A stretch of 6,471 nt of DNA from Verrucomicrobiota bacterium (GTDB taxonomy: Bacteria; Verrucomicrobiota; Verrucomicrobiia; Chthoniobacterales; UBA10450): contig QHQV01000075.1 in assembly GCA_003219945.1 (NCBI GenBank), forward strand, positions 1 through 6,471. The letters are read 5' to 3'. Made by a program: the position numbers and the translations under genes. The notes beneath the pieces are model-generated. The model did no database searches. It was not told the origin of the DNA and saw only the letters and a program-made list of their open reading frames with translations. Positions within the stretch are counted from its first letter, which is position 1, and each line of letters begins with the position of its first letter. Positions 1 to 6,200 of this stretch are shown piece after piece.

Positions 1-520
1 GGGGTTGCCCATCGTCGGATACGAGTCAACTCAGTGCATGTCTCCCGAATTATGCACAGAAGATCCGCGACCAAATCGATGGTGATGAGTCGAGTCTCAC
101 CATCACCCAAATTCTATGTTCCGCGGGCGGACCTTCCCGATTTTTTAGCACAGGCAGTAGACTTGCTGCGTTCAAATCGCACAACTGTCATCTATGGCAC
201 TGTTCGATTGATCGAAAAAGATGACAGAGCTTTCTTGCATGGGCCAAAGAATCCTACGCCTGTATAATTTTCAATTTGCTCACCCTCCACACACCGGGCG
301 GCATCGAAGCGTCCGCCCGCTCGTTTCGCGGACTCATCGATCTCGCGGTCGCTCGCGGTGGAAGTGATTACCTGACCTATCAAAATTTGCGAAACCAGGG
401 CAGGTCATCGCATGCTATCCGCAGTTCAAAGAATTTCTGCACCTGAAACGAAAATACGATCCGGCTGAACGTTTTCAGAGCGATTGGTATCGCTACTATC
501 GAAAGCTTTTCGCAAGCTGA
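1..520 (+). pseudogene. FAD-linked oxidase (GlcD / gulonolactone-oxidase-like), 3' remnant with frameshifts
   Basis: This is the C-terminal part of an FAD-binding oxidase; the 5' part lies outside the window. Protein similarity is continuous only if the frame changes three times. Frame 3 up to about 113 reads SQLSACLPNYAQKIRDQI and then SSLTITQI. Frame 1 from 115 reads YVPRADLPDFL and then VIYGTVRLIEKDD. Frame 3 from about 228 reads SFLAWAKESYACIIFNL. Frame 2 from 383 reads KFAKPGQVIACYPQF and ends with KYDPAERFQSDWYRYY and a TGA at 518-520. The likely lesions are an extra C near 114, a lost base near 226 and a lost base near 382. The ending with YPQF, KRKYDP and FQSDWYR matches my memory of bacterial FAD/FMN-containing dehydrogenases; the substrate is unknown. 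The other genes in the window are intact, which argues for decay rather than poor sequence. The 77-codon open frame beginning at 34 is only a fragment of this remnant. Confidence 0.8.
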
Positions 521-557
521 TATGCGATAGTAATTCACGCTCCAGCTTGACCGATCG

Positions 558-630
558 CACAGGCTTCCAGTCTGCAGTTTCCGGAACTGGCAGGGATGCC
601 TAGTCGACGAGGATAGGCAGGATGCCTGTG
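558..630. repeat. Intergenic chain of mini-hairpins
   Basis: This lies in the 123-base spacer between the oxidase remnant and the protease gene. Outer arms CACAGGC (558-564) and GCCTGTG (624-630) are perfect inverted copies. Between or overlapping them are several small hairpins: CAGGCT-TCC-AGTCTG (560-574, one G-T wobble), CAGTT-TCCGG-AACTG (575-589), GGCA-GGGA-TGCC (589-600) and AGGCA-GGA-TGCCT (615-627). TGCCTA (597-602) can instead pair with TAGGCA (614-619). The near-duplicate GGCAGG(G)ATGCC words occur twice. The look is that of a dispersed, non-coding intergenic repeat, but repetition elsewhere in the genome cannot be seen from one window. No clear promoter was recognised in the rest of the spacer (521-643). 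Confidence 0.55.
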
Positions 631-643
631 ACGTCGAGTGCAT

Positions 644-1915
644 ATGTCACCGTTTGCCATCATTGCTTTGGTTCTGATTCTCTCGCGCGCGGTTGCAGAA
701 GTGTGGCTCAGCCAGCTCAATGAACGTCATGTGCGTGCGCACGCGAATAAGGTGCCGCCTGCATTTCGCGAGGTAGTTGATGAACCGACGTACCGCCGGT
801 CGGTCGATTACACCCTGGCCAAGAGCCGATTTAGCGATGTGGTCACCTTGTTTGATACGGTGCTCCTCATCGGAATTCTATTCAGCGGTGTGTTGCCCTG
901 GGCGTTTGGAAAATTCACGGCAGCTTTCGGCACCTCCGTTTGGGCAATGTCCGGTTTTCTTTTCGCTACAGGCGTTGCATTAAGCATCGTCAGTTTGCCA
1001 TTCGCCTGGTACGGGCAATTCGAACTCGAAGACCGATTCGGTTTCAACACGACCACCGTGAAGACCTGGGTGCTTGATCGTCTGAAGGGATTTTTGCTGG
1101 CGGTGTTGCTCGGGTTTCCATTGCTTGCGCTGGTGTTGAAGCTGATCGAGTGGACCGGCCCAAACTGGTGGATTTGGGCAACGGCGGTCGTGATCGCGTT
1201 CCAATTGCTTTTGCTGCTGATCGCCCCTGCGGTGATCATGCCGCTCTTCAACAAGTTCACTCCGCTGCCGGAGGGCTCCACCTTGCGCGAACGCCTCTTT
1301 GCGCTGGCGCGGCGGACCGATTTTCCAACCCGCAGCATCGAAGTGATGGACGGCAGCAAACGGTCGCGTCACTCCAACGCCTTTTTCACCGGGTTCGGAC
1401 GTTTTCGCAAAATTATACTTTTCGACACACTCGTAGCCCAGCTGGCTGAGCGGGAACTGGAATCTGTGCTTGCGCACGAAATCGGGCATTACAAAAAACG
1501 TCACGTCGTAAAGTTGCTCGGCGTCTCGATCGCTGGCGTATTTATAGGATTTGCGGCGGTCGCCCGGCTGGCGCGTCAGCAGTGGTTTTATCGCGCATTC
1601 AGTTTCGAGTACCACGCGGGTTTTGCTGCAGCGCATGTCGTGTCGGCGATGCTGCTGTTTGCGTTGTTGGCGGGGACGATCAGTTTTTGGTTTTCTCCGC
1701 TGCTTCACATGTGGTCGCGTCGTTTCGAGTACGAAGCGGATGCCTTCGCGCGCGCGACCATGGGAGAACCGCAACCGCTCATTGAAGCACTGCGCAAACT
1801 GACGGAGAAAAACCTGAGCAATCTCACGCCACACCCGCTCTACAGCGGCTTTTATTACTCGCATCCGACGCTGCTCGAACGGGAACGCGCGTTGCGCACG
1901 GTACGTTCATTGTAG
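644..1915 (+). CDS. Ste24-type M48 family zinc metalloprotease (CAAX prenyl protease 1-like)
   Basis: This encodes a predicted integral-membrane zinc endopeptidase of 423 residues, close to the usual Ste24 length. The catalytic motif HEIGH is at 278-282 (H278 and H282 bind zinc, E279 is the catalytic base). The third ligand is the first Glu of FEYEADAFA, at about 362. Ste24 signatures flank the core: DGSKRSRHSNAFFTGFG at 236-252 and NLSNLTPHPLYSGFYYSHP near the C-terminus. About seven hydrophobic segments are visible, near residues 4-18, 65-85, 100-122, 148-168, 178-200, 290-308 and 332-350, as expected for the barrel-shaped Ste24 fold. I chose the ATG at 644; an in-frame GTG lies two codons upstream at 638. 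No strong ribosome binding site is seen. In eukaryotes the family trims prenylated CAAX proteins; the bacterial substrates are unknown, and membrane-protein quality control is only a guess. The last sense codon and TAG stop lie in the left arm of a folded repeat (1910-1959). Confidence 0.95.
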   Translation: MSPFAIIALVLILSRAVAEVWLSQLNERHVRAHANKVPPAFREVVDEPTYRRSVDYTLAKSRFSDVVTLFDTVLLIGILFSGVLPWAFGKFTAAFGTSVWAMSGFLFATGVALSIVSLPFAWYGQFELEDRFGFNTTTVKTWVLDRLKGFLLAVLLGFPLLALVLKLIEWTGPNWWIWATAVVIAFQLLLLLIAPAVIMPLFNKFTPLPEGSTLRERLFALARRTDFPTRSIEVMDGSKRSRHSNAFFTGFGRFRKIILFDTLVAQLAERELESVLAHEIGHYKKRHVVKLLGVSIAGVFIGFAAVARLARQQWFYRAFSFEYHAGFAAAHVVSAMLLFALLAGTISFWFSPLLHMWSRRFEYEADAFARATMGEPQPLIEALRKLTEKNLSNLTPHPLYSGFYYSHPTLLERERALRTVRSL

Positions 1916-1959
1916 GGCAGGCGCTTCGCCTGCCGGCAACCGGAGCGGTTGCCCTACAA
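1910..1959. repeat. Y-shaped (three-way junction) inverted-repeat element 1
   Basis: This 50-base sequence can pair almost completely. TTGTAG (1910-1915) pairs with CTACAA (1954-1959). Hairpin 1 is GGCAGGCG-CTT-CGCCTGCC (1916-1934) and hairpin 2 is GGCAACC-GGAGC-GGTTGCC (1935-1953). The three stems abut with no unpaired base at the junction. Alternatively the ends read as 10-base terminal inverted repeats, TTGTAGGGCA and TGCCCTACAA. The left arm contains the final Leu codon and TAG stop of the protease gene. There is no T-tract, so it is not a standard intrinsic terminator, though it could block or stabilise transcripts. It resembles REP/MITE-type intergenic elements. From 1960 to the next start at 2014 I see no other feature. 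Confidence 0.8.
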
Positions 1960-2013
1960 ATGAAGAACATCGGCACTTGACACAACAGTCGCTTCAACGT
2001 GCGGTGTTTCAGC

Positions 2014-3219
2014 ATGTCGAGAATCATTGTCGTTGGCGCGGGGATTAATGGTGTTACTGCCGCGATCGAGCTAAGGAACCGCAGTCACGAGGTAATACTG
2101 GTCGATCCGGGCCCGCTGCCGCACCCGTTGGCGGCGTCCAGCGACATCAGTAAGGCCGTGCGCGCCGCATACGGCGCTGATGAAGATTACACCGCGCTGG
2201 CTGAACGCTCGATCAAACTCTGGCGCCAATGGAATGAGGAATTCGGCACAAAGCTGTACCACGAAATCGGCGTGATGTTCGTTCGCCGCAGCAAAATGGG
2301 GCCGGGCCATTTTGAACATGAAAGTTTGAAACTTCTCGGAAAGCGCGGGCTCAAAGTGGCGCGTATGGACACGCCAGAGTTGTGGAAACGTTTTCCAGCA
2401 TGGAATCCGGAACTTTATCGAGATGGCGTTCTTGAGGTCGAGGCGGGTTATGCAGAGAGCGGTCGCGCTGTTGCAAAGTTAATTGAGCGCGCGAAATCTG
2501 CCGGCGTTGAACTACGCGAACGCGTGACGTTTTCGCAGCTGGACGAACGGGGCAATCATGTGAGCGGCATCGTACTCGATGATGGACAGCGAATCGCCGC
2601 GGATTTCGTCGTAATGGCTGTTGGCGCGTGGACGCCGTACCTGCTGCCGTTTACCAAAAAGTTTTTCCGCGCGACTGGGCAGCCGGTGTTTCACCTCAAG
2701 CCTTCAGAACCTGAGTTGTTCGCGCCGGAGCGTTTTCCGGTTTTCGGCGCAGACATTACAACAACCGGCTACTACGGATTTCCGATCAATCGCGACGGCG
2801 TGGTGAAGATTGCTAATCACGGTACCGGACGCGAGATGTCGCCGAACTCCCTGGAGCGCGTGGTGACTTCGGAAGATGAAGGGAATCTGCGCCAGTTCCT
2901 GGCGTCAACGTTTCCTGCGCTCGCCGACGCGCCGATTGTTTACACGCGTGTGTGCATGTACTGCGATACGCATGATGGACATTTCTGGATCGCGCGCGAT
3001 CCGGAGCGCGAAGGATTAGTCGTTGCTGCGGGTGACAGCGGACACGGCTTCAAATTTGCCCCGGTGCTGGGTGAAATAATTTCAGATGCAGTGGAAGGAA
3101 AAGATAATCCGCTGCTGGATAAATTCCGATGGCGACCGGAAGTCCGAGCGGGAACCGCCACGGATGCGGCTCGCGTTCAATTCAAGGAGCGGCGGTCTGT
3201 AGGCCGCCGAGGCGATTAG
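2014..3219 (+). CDS. DAO-family FAD-dependent oxidase (sarcosine oxidase / amadoriase-like)
   Basis: This encodes a flavoprotein of 401 residues, close to the length of monomeric sarcosine oxidase. The N-terminus is a Rossmann FAD-binding site, VVGAGINGVTAA (GxGxxG at 8-13), with an acidic residue, D31, at the end of the second strand. SSDISKAVRAAYG (42-54) matches the flavin-contact loop of this family. K265 in DGVVKIANHG corresponds to the oxygen-activating Lys, and C314 in VCMYCDTHDGHF corresponds to the Cys that carries covalent FAD. GDSGHGFKFAPVLG (340-353) is closer to fructosyl-amino-acid and saccharopine oxidases than to the GFSGHGFKF form I recall for sarcosine oxidase. The expected chemistry is oxidation of a secondary amine with release of hydrogen peroxide; the substrate is not established. 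I chose the ATG at 2014 because MSRIIVVGAG starts the fold; a GTG at 1999 would add five residues. Residues 390-401 (FKERRSVGRRGD) are encoded by a folded repeat. The stop overlaps the convergent jag stop by four bases. Confidence 0.92.
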   Translation: MSRIIVVGAGINGVTAAIELRNRSHEVILVDPGPLPHPLAASSDISKAVRAAYGADEDYTALAERSIKLWRQWNEEFGTKLYHEIGVMFVRRSKMGPGHFEHESLKLLGKRGLKVARMDTPELWKRFPAWNPELYRDGVLEVEAGYAESGRAVAKLIERAKSAGVELRERVTFSQLDERGNHVSGIVLDDGQRIAADFVVMAVGAWTPYLLPFTKKFFRATGQPVFHLKPSEPELFAPERFPVFGADITTTGYYGFPINRDGVVKIANHGTGREMSPNSLERVVTSEDEGNLRQFLASTFPALADAPIVYTRVCMYCDTHDGHFWIARDPEREGLVVAAGDSGHGFKFAPVLGEIISDAVEGKDNPLLDKFRWRPEVRAGTATDAARVQFKERRSVGRRGD

Positions 3220-3237
3220 GAAATCGCCTTTCCTTGA
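3182..3237. repeat. Y-shaped (three-way junction) inverted-repeat element 2, between convergent genes
   Basis: The outer stem TCAAGGAG (3182-3189) pairs with TTCCTTGA (3230-3237), with one G-T wobble. Hairpin 1 is CGGCGGTC-TGTA-GGCCGCCG (3190-3209, one T-G wobble). Hairpin 2 is AGGCGATT-AGGA-AATCGCCT (3210-3229, perfect). As in the element at 1910-1959, two hairpins sit directly on a short outer stem with no unpaired junction base, although the primary sequence differs. The element encodes the C-terminal tails of both flanking genes and contains both stop codons (TAG 3217-3219 on plus, TAA 3218-3216 on minus). It may act as a bidirectional transcript end, but it lacks a T-tract. Confidence 0.8.
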
Positions 3238-3701
3238 GAAGCTGCTTCTCGTTTCGGCTGCCGCTTTAGAAGAGTGATCTGCTTGATCCGCGCTGAATCG
3301 GACGGACTCCACGTGGCGACTTGCGGATCGTCTTTGAAAGCATTGTGGACGAGACGCCGCTCGTAGGAATTCATCGGCTCGAGCTGAAGCGAACGGCCGG
3401 TGATGCGCACGCGCTCGGCCAGTTCACGTACGCGATGCACAATGCGATCTTCGCGCATGGATCGGTAATGTTCGCAATCGACGATGACTTTTTCGGCGTT
3501 CTTGTCTCTGGCTTGCAGCAAACGATTGAGCAAAAACTGAATGGCCTCGAGCGTCTCGCCGTCGCGTCCGATGAGCCTCCGGCTTTCCTCGGTGTAAATC
3601 TGCAGAGTCGGGTTGCCGCCTTCGTTGGTGGTCTCCTCGATTTGTACCACGAAACCGAGGTACCCGAGCATCGTGTCGAGCAGATCTTTCGGCGTCATCA
3701 T
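3216..3701 (-). CDS. jag: Jag/KhpB-family KH-R3H RNA-binding protein, short form
   Basis: This encodes 161 residues. A KH domain covers roughly 5-80, with the GxxG loop as IGRDGE (44-49). An R3H domain covers roughly 85-147, with the R-x-x-x-H motif at R115-H119 in YERRLVHNAF. The Jag_N domain found in Bacillus-type Jag is absent, as in many non-Firmicute homologues. KhpB proteins bind RNA and in Firmicutes pair with KhpA to affect cell division and cell-wall genes; the role here is inferred only from the family and its place after yidC. The ATG at 3701 overlaps the yidC stop in the ATGA arrangement; the next codon is also ATG (3698), so the start is uncertain by one residue. The open frame continues upstream to 3920, but that stretch lies within yidC and has no family similarity. 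The last codons (KAIS and TAA) lie in the folded repeat at 3182-3237, so the natural C-terminus may have been altered by it. Confidence 0.93.
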   Translation of the reverse strand: MMTPKDLLDTMLGYLGFVVQIEETTNEGGNPTLQIYTEESRRLIGRDGETLEAIQFLLNRLLQARDKNAEKVIVDCEHYRSMREDRIVHRVRELAERVRITGRSLQLEPMNSYERRLVHNAFKDDPQVATWSPSDSARIKQITLLKRQPKREAASQGKAIS

Positions 3702-5416
3702 CGTTTGTGTTTTCCAGCGGGAGCAACTTTTTCGAGCGTCGGCATGGGTTGTCGTTTGTTCTGATAAAACTGCAGGATGCTGAAGAGATTTTGCGCAGTG
3801 TAATACAATGCCAGAGCCGCCGCAAAATTGTAGCAGAAAAATAGGAAGATCAGCGGCGTGAACATCATTATGCGGCGTTGCGTGGGGTCGCCCGTCTTCG
3901 GCGTCATCGCCATGAGCCACACCTGTGTAGCCGCCATGAGCAGCGGGATGATGTTGATCGGGAAGCCGAGCACCGGCAAATGTGCGACGGTGTCAGGCTG
4001 CGAAAGATCGTGTACCCAGAGAAACTTCGCGTTTCGCAGTTCCACAGCCTGGGCGAGCATCTGGTAGAGACCGAAGAAGATCGGAATCTGAATGGCCATC
4101 GGCAAACAACCGCCTACCGGATTAATGCCGTACTGCTTGTAAAGCTTCATCACCTCCTGGTTCATCCGCGTGGGGTCGTCTTTATATTTGTCGCGCAGCT
4201 CCTGCATCTTGGGCCCAAGCAACGCTGTCTTCCGCATTGTTTGATTCGCTTTGCTTTGGAGCGGCCAGAGCACCAGCCGGACGACAAGAGTCAACACGAG
4301 AATGGCGACGCCGTAATCTTTTACGAAGCCGTGAATGGTGTTTAGGAAATTGAGAAGAAATTGGCTGACGATTTTGAACACGCCGAAATTCATGATTTCC
4401 GCTTCGTTCTGTTCGAGCTGAGCCAGCCGGTGATAGATTTTCGGTCCGGCCCAGATCTGGAAGCGCGCCGTGTAAGTTTGGCCTGGCTGCACCTGAAACC
4501 CGGGCATGCGCATTGCACCTTCGATGCCGACCATGTTTTGCTGGCTTGCAACGTCAAAAGAACGGCCCCAAATGCCAGTAGCCTTCGCGTTCAGCGGCGT
4601 GATGATCGTGGCAAAAAATTGGTCGGTTACGGCTGTCCATTCTGCTCCGGCAAAATTCTCGTGGAAAACCGGCTGCGCCGGATGCGCACCAATACCGACA
4701 AAACCGCCGCTACCCTGAAACCCACTCACGTTCTTGTCTCTGGCCTTGCCATTGATGCACCAAACCAGTCGCGTGTAGTACGGATAATCCTTGGGATGAA
4801 TCGGTGCCGCCGAACCGAGCGCGACGAAGTAGTCTGCATTTGCGTGCGGCTGCGCGCCTGTGTTCTGAACGTCCAGATTCAGCTCAAGGAGAAAATTGTC
4901 CTTGTTCTGTTTCGACTGCAGCAACGAAAATTTCTTGCGTATTGTGATTCCGTCAGGCGCGGTGCGCTCGCACCGAATGCTGCTGTCGGAATCCCGGAAT
5001 AACGTAAATTCCGGAAGCGCGGGCTTTATGGGGTCATCAACTATCGCGCCGATAGGCATGTGCTTCCGAGAATTCAAGGTTACGCGCTTAGCGTCTTCTG
5101 CGATGTGATTGAACATCACCGCCTCGGTGATGCCGCCGCCGCGGTTGGTGAAGCGCAATTCCACGTCTGAACTGCGCAACGTCTCGACCTTTTCCGCAAA
5201 GGTCAAAACTGACTCAACGCCCTGTGGCGCTGCTTCCGGTGTGGCAAGCGGAGATGGCGAAGGCGCGAGGATTGTCGGCGTCGCCGTGGATGAAGTTTTC
5301 CCGGAAGCCGCAGTGATGGGAGCCGGTCTGGGCGCCATCTGCTTTGCCAGATACATTTCCCATACGACGAGCCCGACCACGCAAAGAGCGACGACGATCC
5401 ACGCAGTTCGATCCAT
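3698..5416 (-). CDS. yidC: Membrane protein insertase YidC (Oxa1/Alb3 family)
   Basis: This encodes 572 residues, the length of Gram-negative YidC proteins. An N-terminal membrane anchor (about 5-21) is followed by a Pro/Ala/Ser/Thr-rich linker (28-66) and a large periplasmic beta domain (about 70-335). The conserved Oxa1 core follows. YGVAILVLTLVVRLVLWPL (368-386) carries R380, the positively charged residue of the hydrophilic groove. A charged cytoplasmic hairpin spans about 388-430, followed by GINPVGGCLPMAIQIPIF (430-447) and further hydrophobic segments near 480-505 and 515-545. The tail is basic (KHKR). YidC inserts inner-membrane proteins alone or with SecYEG. The large periplasmic domain indicates a diderm host. 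The ATG at 5416 begins MDRTAWIVVALCVVG, a good anchor start, 18 bases after the yidD stop. The stop overlaps jag by four bases. No clear Shine-Dalgarno sequence is present. Confidence 0.97.
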   Translation of the reverse strand: MDRTAWIVVALCVVGLVVWEMYLAKQMAPRPAPITAASGKTSSTATPTILAPSPSPLATPEAAPQGVESVLTFAEKVETLRSSDVELRFTNRGGGITEAVMFNHIAEDAKRVTLNSRKHMPIGAIVDDPIKPALPEFTLFRDSDSSIRCERTAPDGITIRKKFSLLQSKQNKDNFLLELNLDVQNTGAQPHANADYFVALGSAAPIHPKDYPYYTRLVWCINGKARDKNVSGFQGSGGFVGIGAHPAQPVFHENFAGAEWTAVTDQFFATIITPLNAKATGIWGRSFDVASQQNMVGIEGAMRMPGFQVQPGQTYTARFQIWAGPKIYHRLAQLEQNEAEIMNFGVFKIVSQFLLNFLNTIHGFVKDYGVAILVLTLVVRLVLWPLQSKANQTMRKTALLGPKMQELRDKYKDDPTRMNQEVMKLYKQYGINPVGGCLPMAIQIPIFFGLYQMLAQAVELRNAKFLWVHDLSQPDTVAHLPVLGFPINIIPLLMAATQVWLMAMTPKTGDPTQRRIMMFTPLIFLFFCYNFAAALALYYTAQNLFSILQFYQNKRQPMPTLEKVAPAGKHKR

Positions 5417-5434
5417 AAGTTCGGTTTTGCGCGA

Positions 5435-5707
5435 TCAGACGCAGCGACGGACCTCATTGTGAGATCCGCCTGCCCAGCGCGGCGGCACCGGGTCGTACCC
5501 ACATCCACCCCATGGTTGGCAGCGAGCGAGGCGCTTCAAACCAAGCCAACTTCCGTGCCGAACGCCGTGCGTCTCCACCGCTGCCAGGAGATATTTCGAA
5601 CAGGTCGGGGTAAATCGGCAGCCGCAGTCAGGACCGCAAAGCAGACGAAGCAACGGCGAGAGGGTGCATTGATAGAGGCGAATGATGAAACGAACCAGTC
5701 GGAGCAT
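5435..5707 (-). CDS. yidD: Membrane protein insertion efficiency factor YidD
   Basis: This encodes 90 residues of the YidD (DUF37) family. Family hallmarks are an amphipathic N-terminus ([13 protein letters not shown]), [10 protein letters not shown] at 30-39, and [14 protein letters not shown] at 62-75. The conserved cysteines C30, C36, C63 and C69 are present, together with additional ones at 24, 28 and 89. YidD is a small inner-membrane-associated protein that assists YidC/Sec-dependent insertion in E. coli. The ATG at 5707 shares one base with the rnpA stop (TGATG), which implies translational coupling. The tail after PVPPRW is short and polar. Its place between rnpA and yidC is the standard gene order. 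Confidence 0.96.
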   Translation of the reverse strand: MLRLVRFIIRLYQCTLSPLLRLLCGPDCGCRFTPTCSKYLLAAVETHGVRHGSWLGLKRLARCQPWGGCGYDPVPPRWAGGSHNEVRRCV

Positions 5708-6069
5708 CAGAGCAGAATAGAAGCGCGCTTAGCGAGGCGCAACCATTCATCTTCCAACGCGTCATAGGTCGCAGTCGCGGCTTCGTATCTGGCAATAATT
5801 ACGAACCAAACCGCTTGTTGCAGTTCCTGCTGATGCCGGCGAACAATTTCTCGCAAGCGACGGCGAACCCGATTGCGAACGACCGCGCCGCCGAGGCGGC
5901 CTGACGTAACGAAGCCTGCACGACACGGACCGGAACTCTCCACCGGCATCACATTTAAAATCAGGAATTTGCCGCGTTGCGTGGTGCCGCGCTGTTTCAC
6001 ACACTCGTATTCTGACCGATGCGTCAGACGACGATTCTTTGGGAAACAAAATGAACCAGCGGACGCCAT
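5707..6069 (-). CDS. rnpA: Ribonuclease P protein component
   Basis: This encodes 120 residues, normal for RnpA. The diagnostic RNR motif is [10 protein letters not shown] (65-74), preceded by GGAVV. The N-terminal [15 protein letters not shown] (7-21) matches the usual start of the fold (FPK-RRLT-R-E-), and the C-terminal half contains the expected beta strand ([12 protein letters not shown]) and helix ([12 protein letters not shown]). The protein binds RNase P RNA and the 5' leader of pre-tRNA to aid catalysis. I chose the ATG at 6069, nine codons before the conserved PKNRRL. The open frame continues upstream to a TTG at 6117, but that extension has no resemblance to the family. No strong ribosome binding site is visible. 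The usual upstream neighbour rpmH is missing from this window; a spacer of about 150 bases and a lipoprotein gene occupy its place. Confidence 0.93.
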   Translation of the reverse strand: MASAGSFCFPKNRRLTHRSEYECVKQRGTTQRGKFLILNVMPVESSGPCRAGFVTSGRLGGAVVRNRVRRRLREIVRRHQQELQQAVWFVIIARYEAATATYDALEDEWLRLAKRASILL

Positions 6070-6129
6070 CTCGAATGCAAGTTTTGCTGGGCTCGGATCG
6101 ACCGACCTCAAGAGCAATTTCGCAATCTG

Positions 6130-6194
6130 CGGCGACTGCTCACACGGCGACTTCGGTACAAAGGAAGTCTTCCACCGAAAATCGGGGGAAGACT
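6130..6194 (-). promoter_or_regulatory. Hairpin-rich rnpA leader with competing stems (possible attenuator)
   Basis: This lies in the spacer between the lipoprotein stop and rnpA and is described here in plus-strand letters. Stem A pairs AGTCTTCC (6166-6173) with GGAAGACT (6187-6194) and continues, after one mismatch, as CCGA/TCGG around an AAA loop: 12 pairs in total. Stem B pairs ACCGAA (6174-6179) with TTCGGT (6152-6157) and encloses the palindrome at 6163-6173. Stem C pairs GACTTC (6149-6154) with GAAGTC (6164-6169). B and C each use bases needed by A. An 8-base word, CGGCGACT, is also directly repeated at 6130-6137 and 6145-6152. No known riboswitch or ribosomal-protein leader was recognised, so a regulatory role is inference. 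Confidence 0.35.
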
Positions 6195-6200
6195 ACCCAA

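Noticed and set aside
34..267. 77-codon open frame as a separate small gene
   Set aside because: Its sequence from residue 28 on is an internal part of the FAD-linked oxidase, with similarity continuing before and after it in other frames, so it is part of the remnant.
980..1864. Long open frame (294 codons) on the minus strand opposite the Ste24 protease
   Set aside because: It has no recognisable domain, is rich in Arg, Gln and His as expected of an antisense shadow, and the opposite strand encodes a clear Ste24 protein throughout.
1977..1982. TTGACA as a -35 box for the oxidase gene
   Set aside because: The hexamer is perfect, but no plausible -10 element appears 16-18 bases downstream (the region reads TGCGGT), so a sigma-70 promoter cannot be supported.
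3702..3920. N-terminal extension of Jag
   Set aside because: The extension lies in the 3' end of yidC in a different frame and has no similarity to Jag_N; the ATG at 3701 gives the standard ATGA overlap.
4361..5002. Open frame of 213 codons on the plus strand inside yidC
   Set aside because: It is antisense to the YidC periplasmic domain, has no family similarity, and its composition matches a shadow frame.
6070..6117. 16-residue N-terminal extension of RnpA from a TTG
   Set aside because: The extension does not resemble RnpA N-termini, and the ATG at 6069 gives the normal length.
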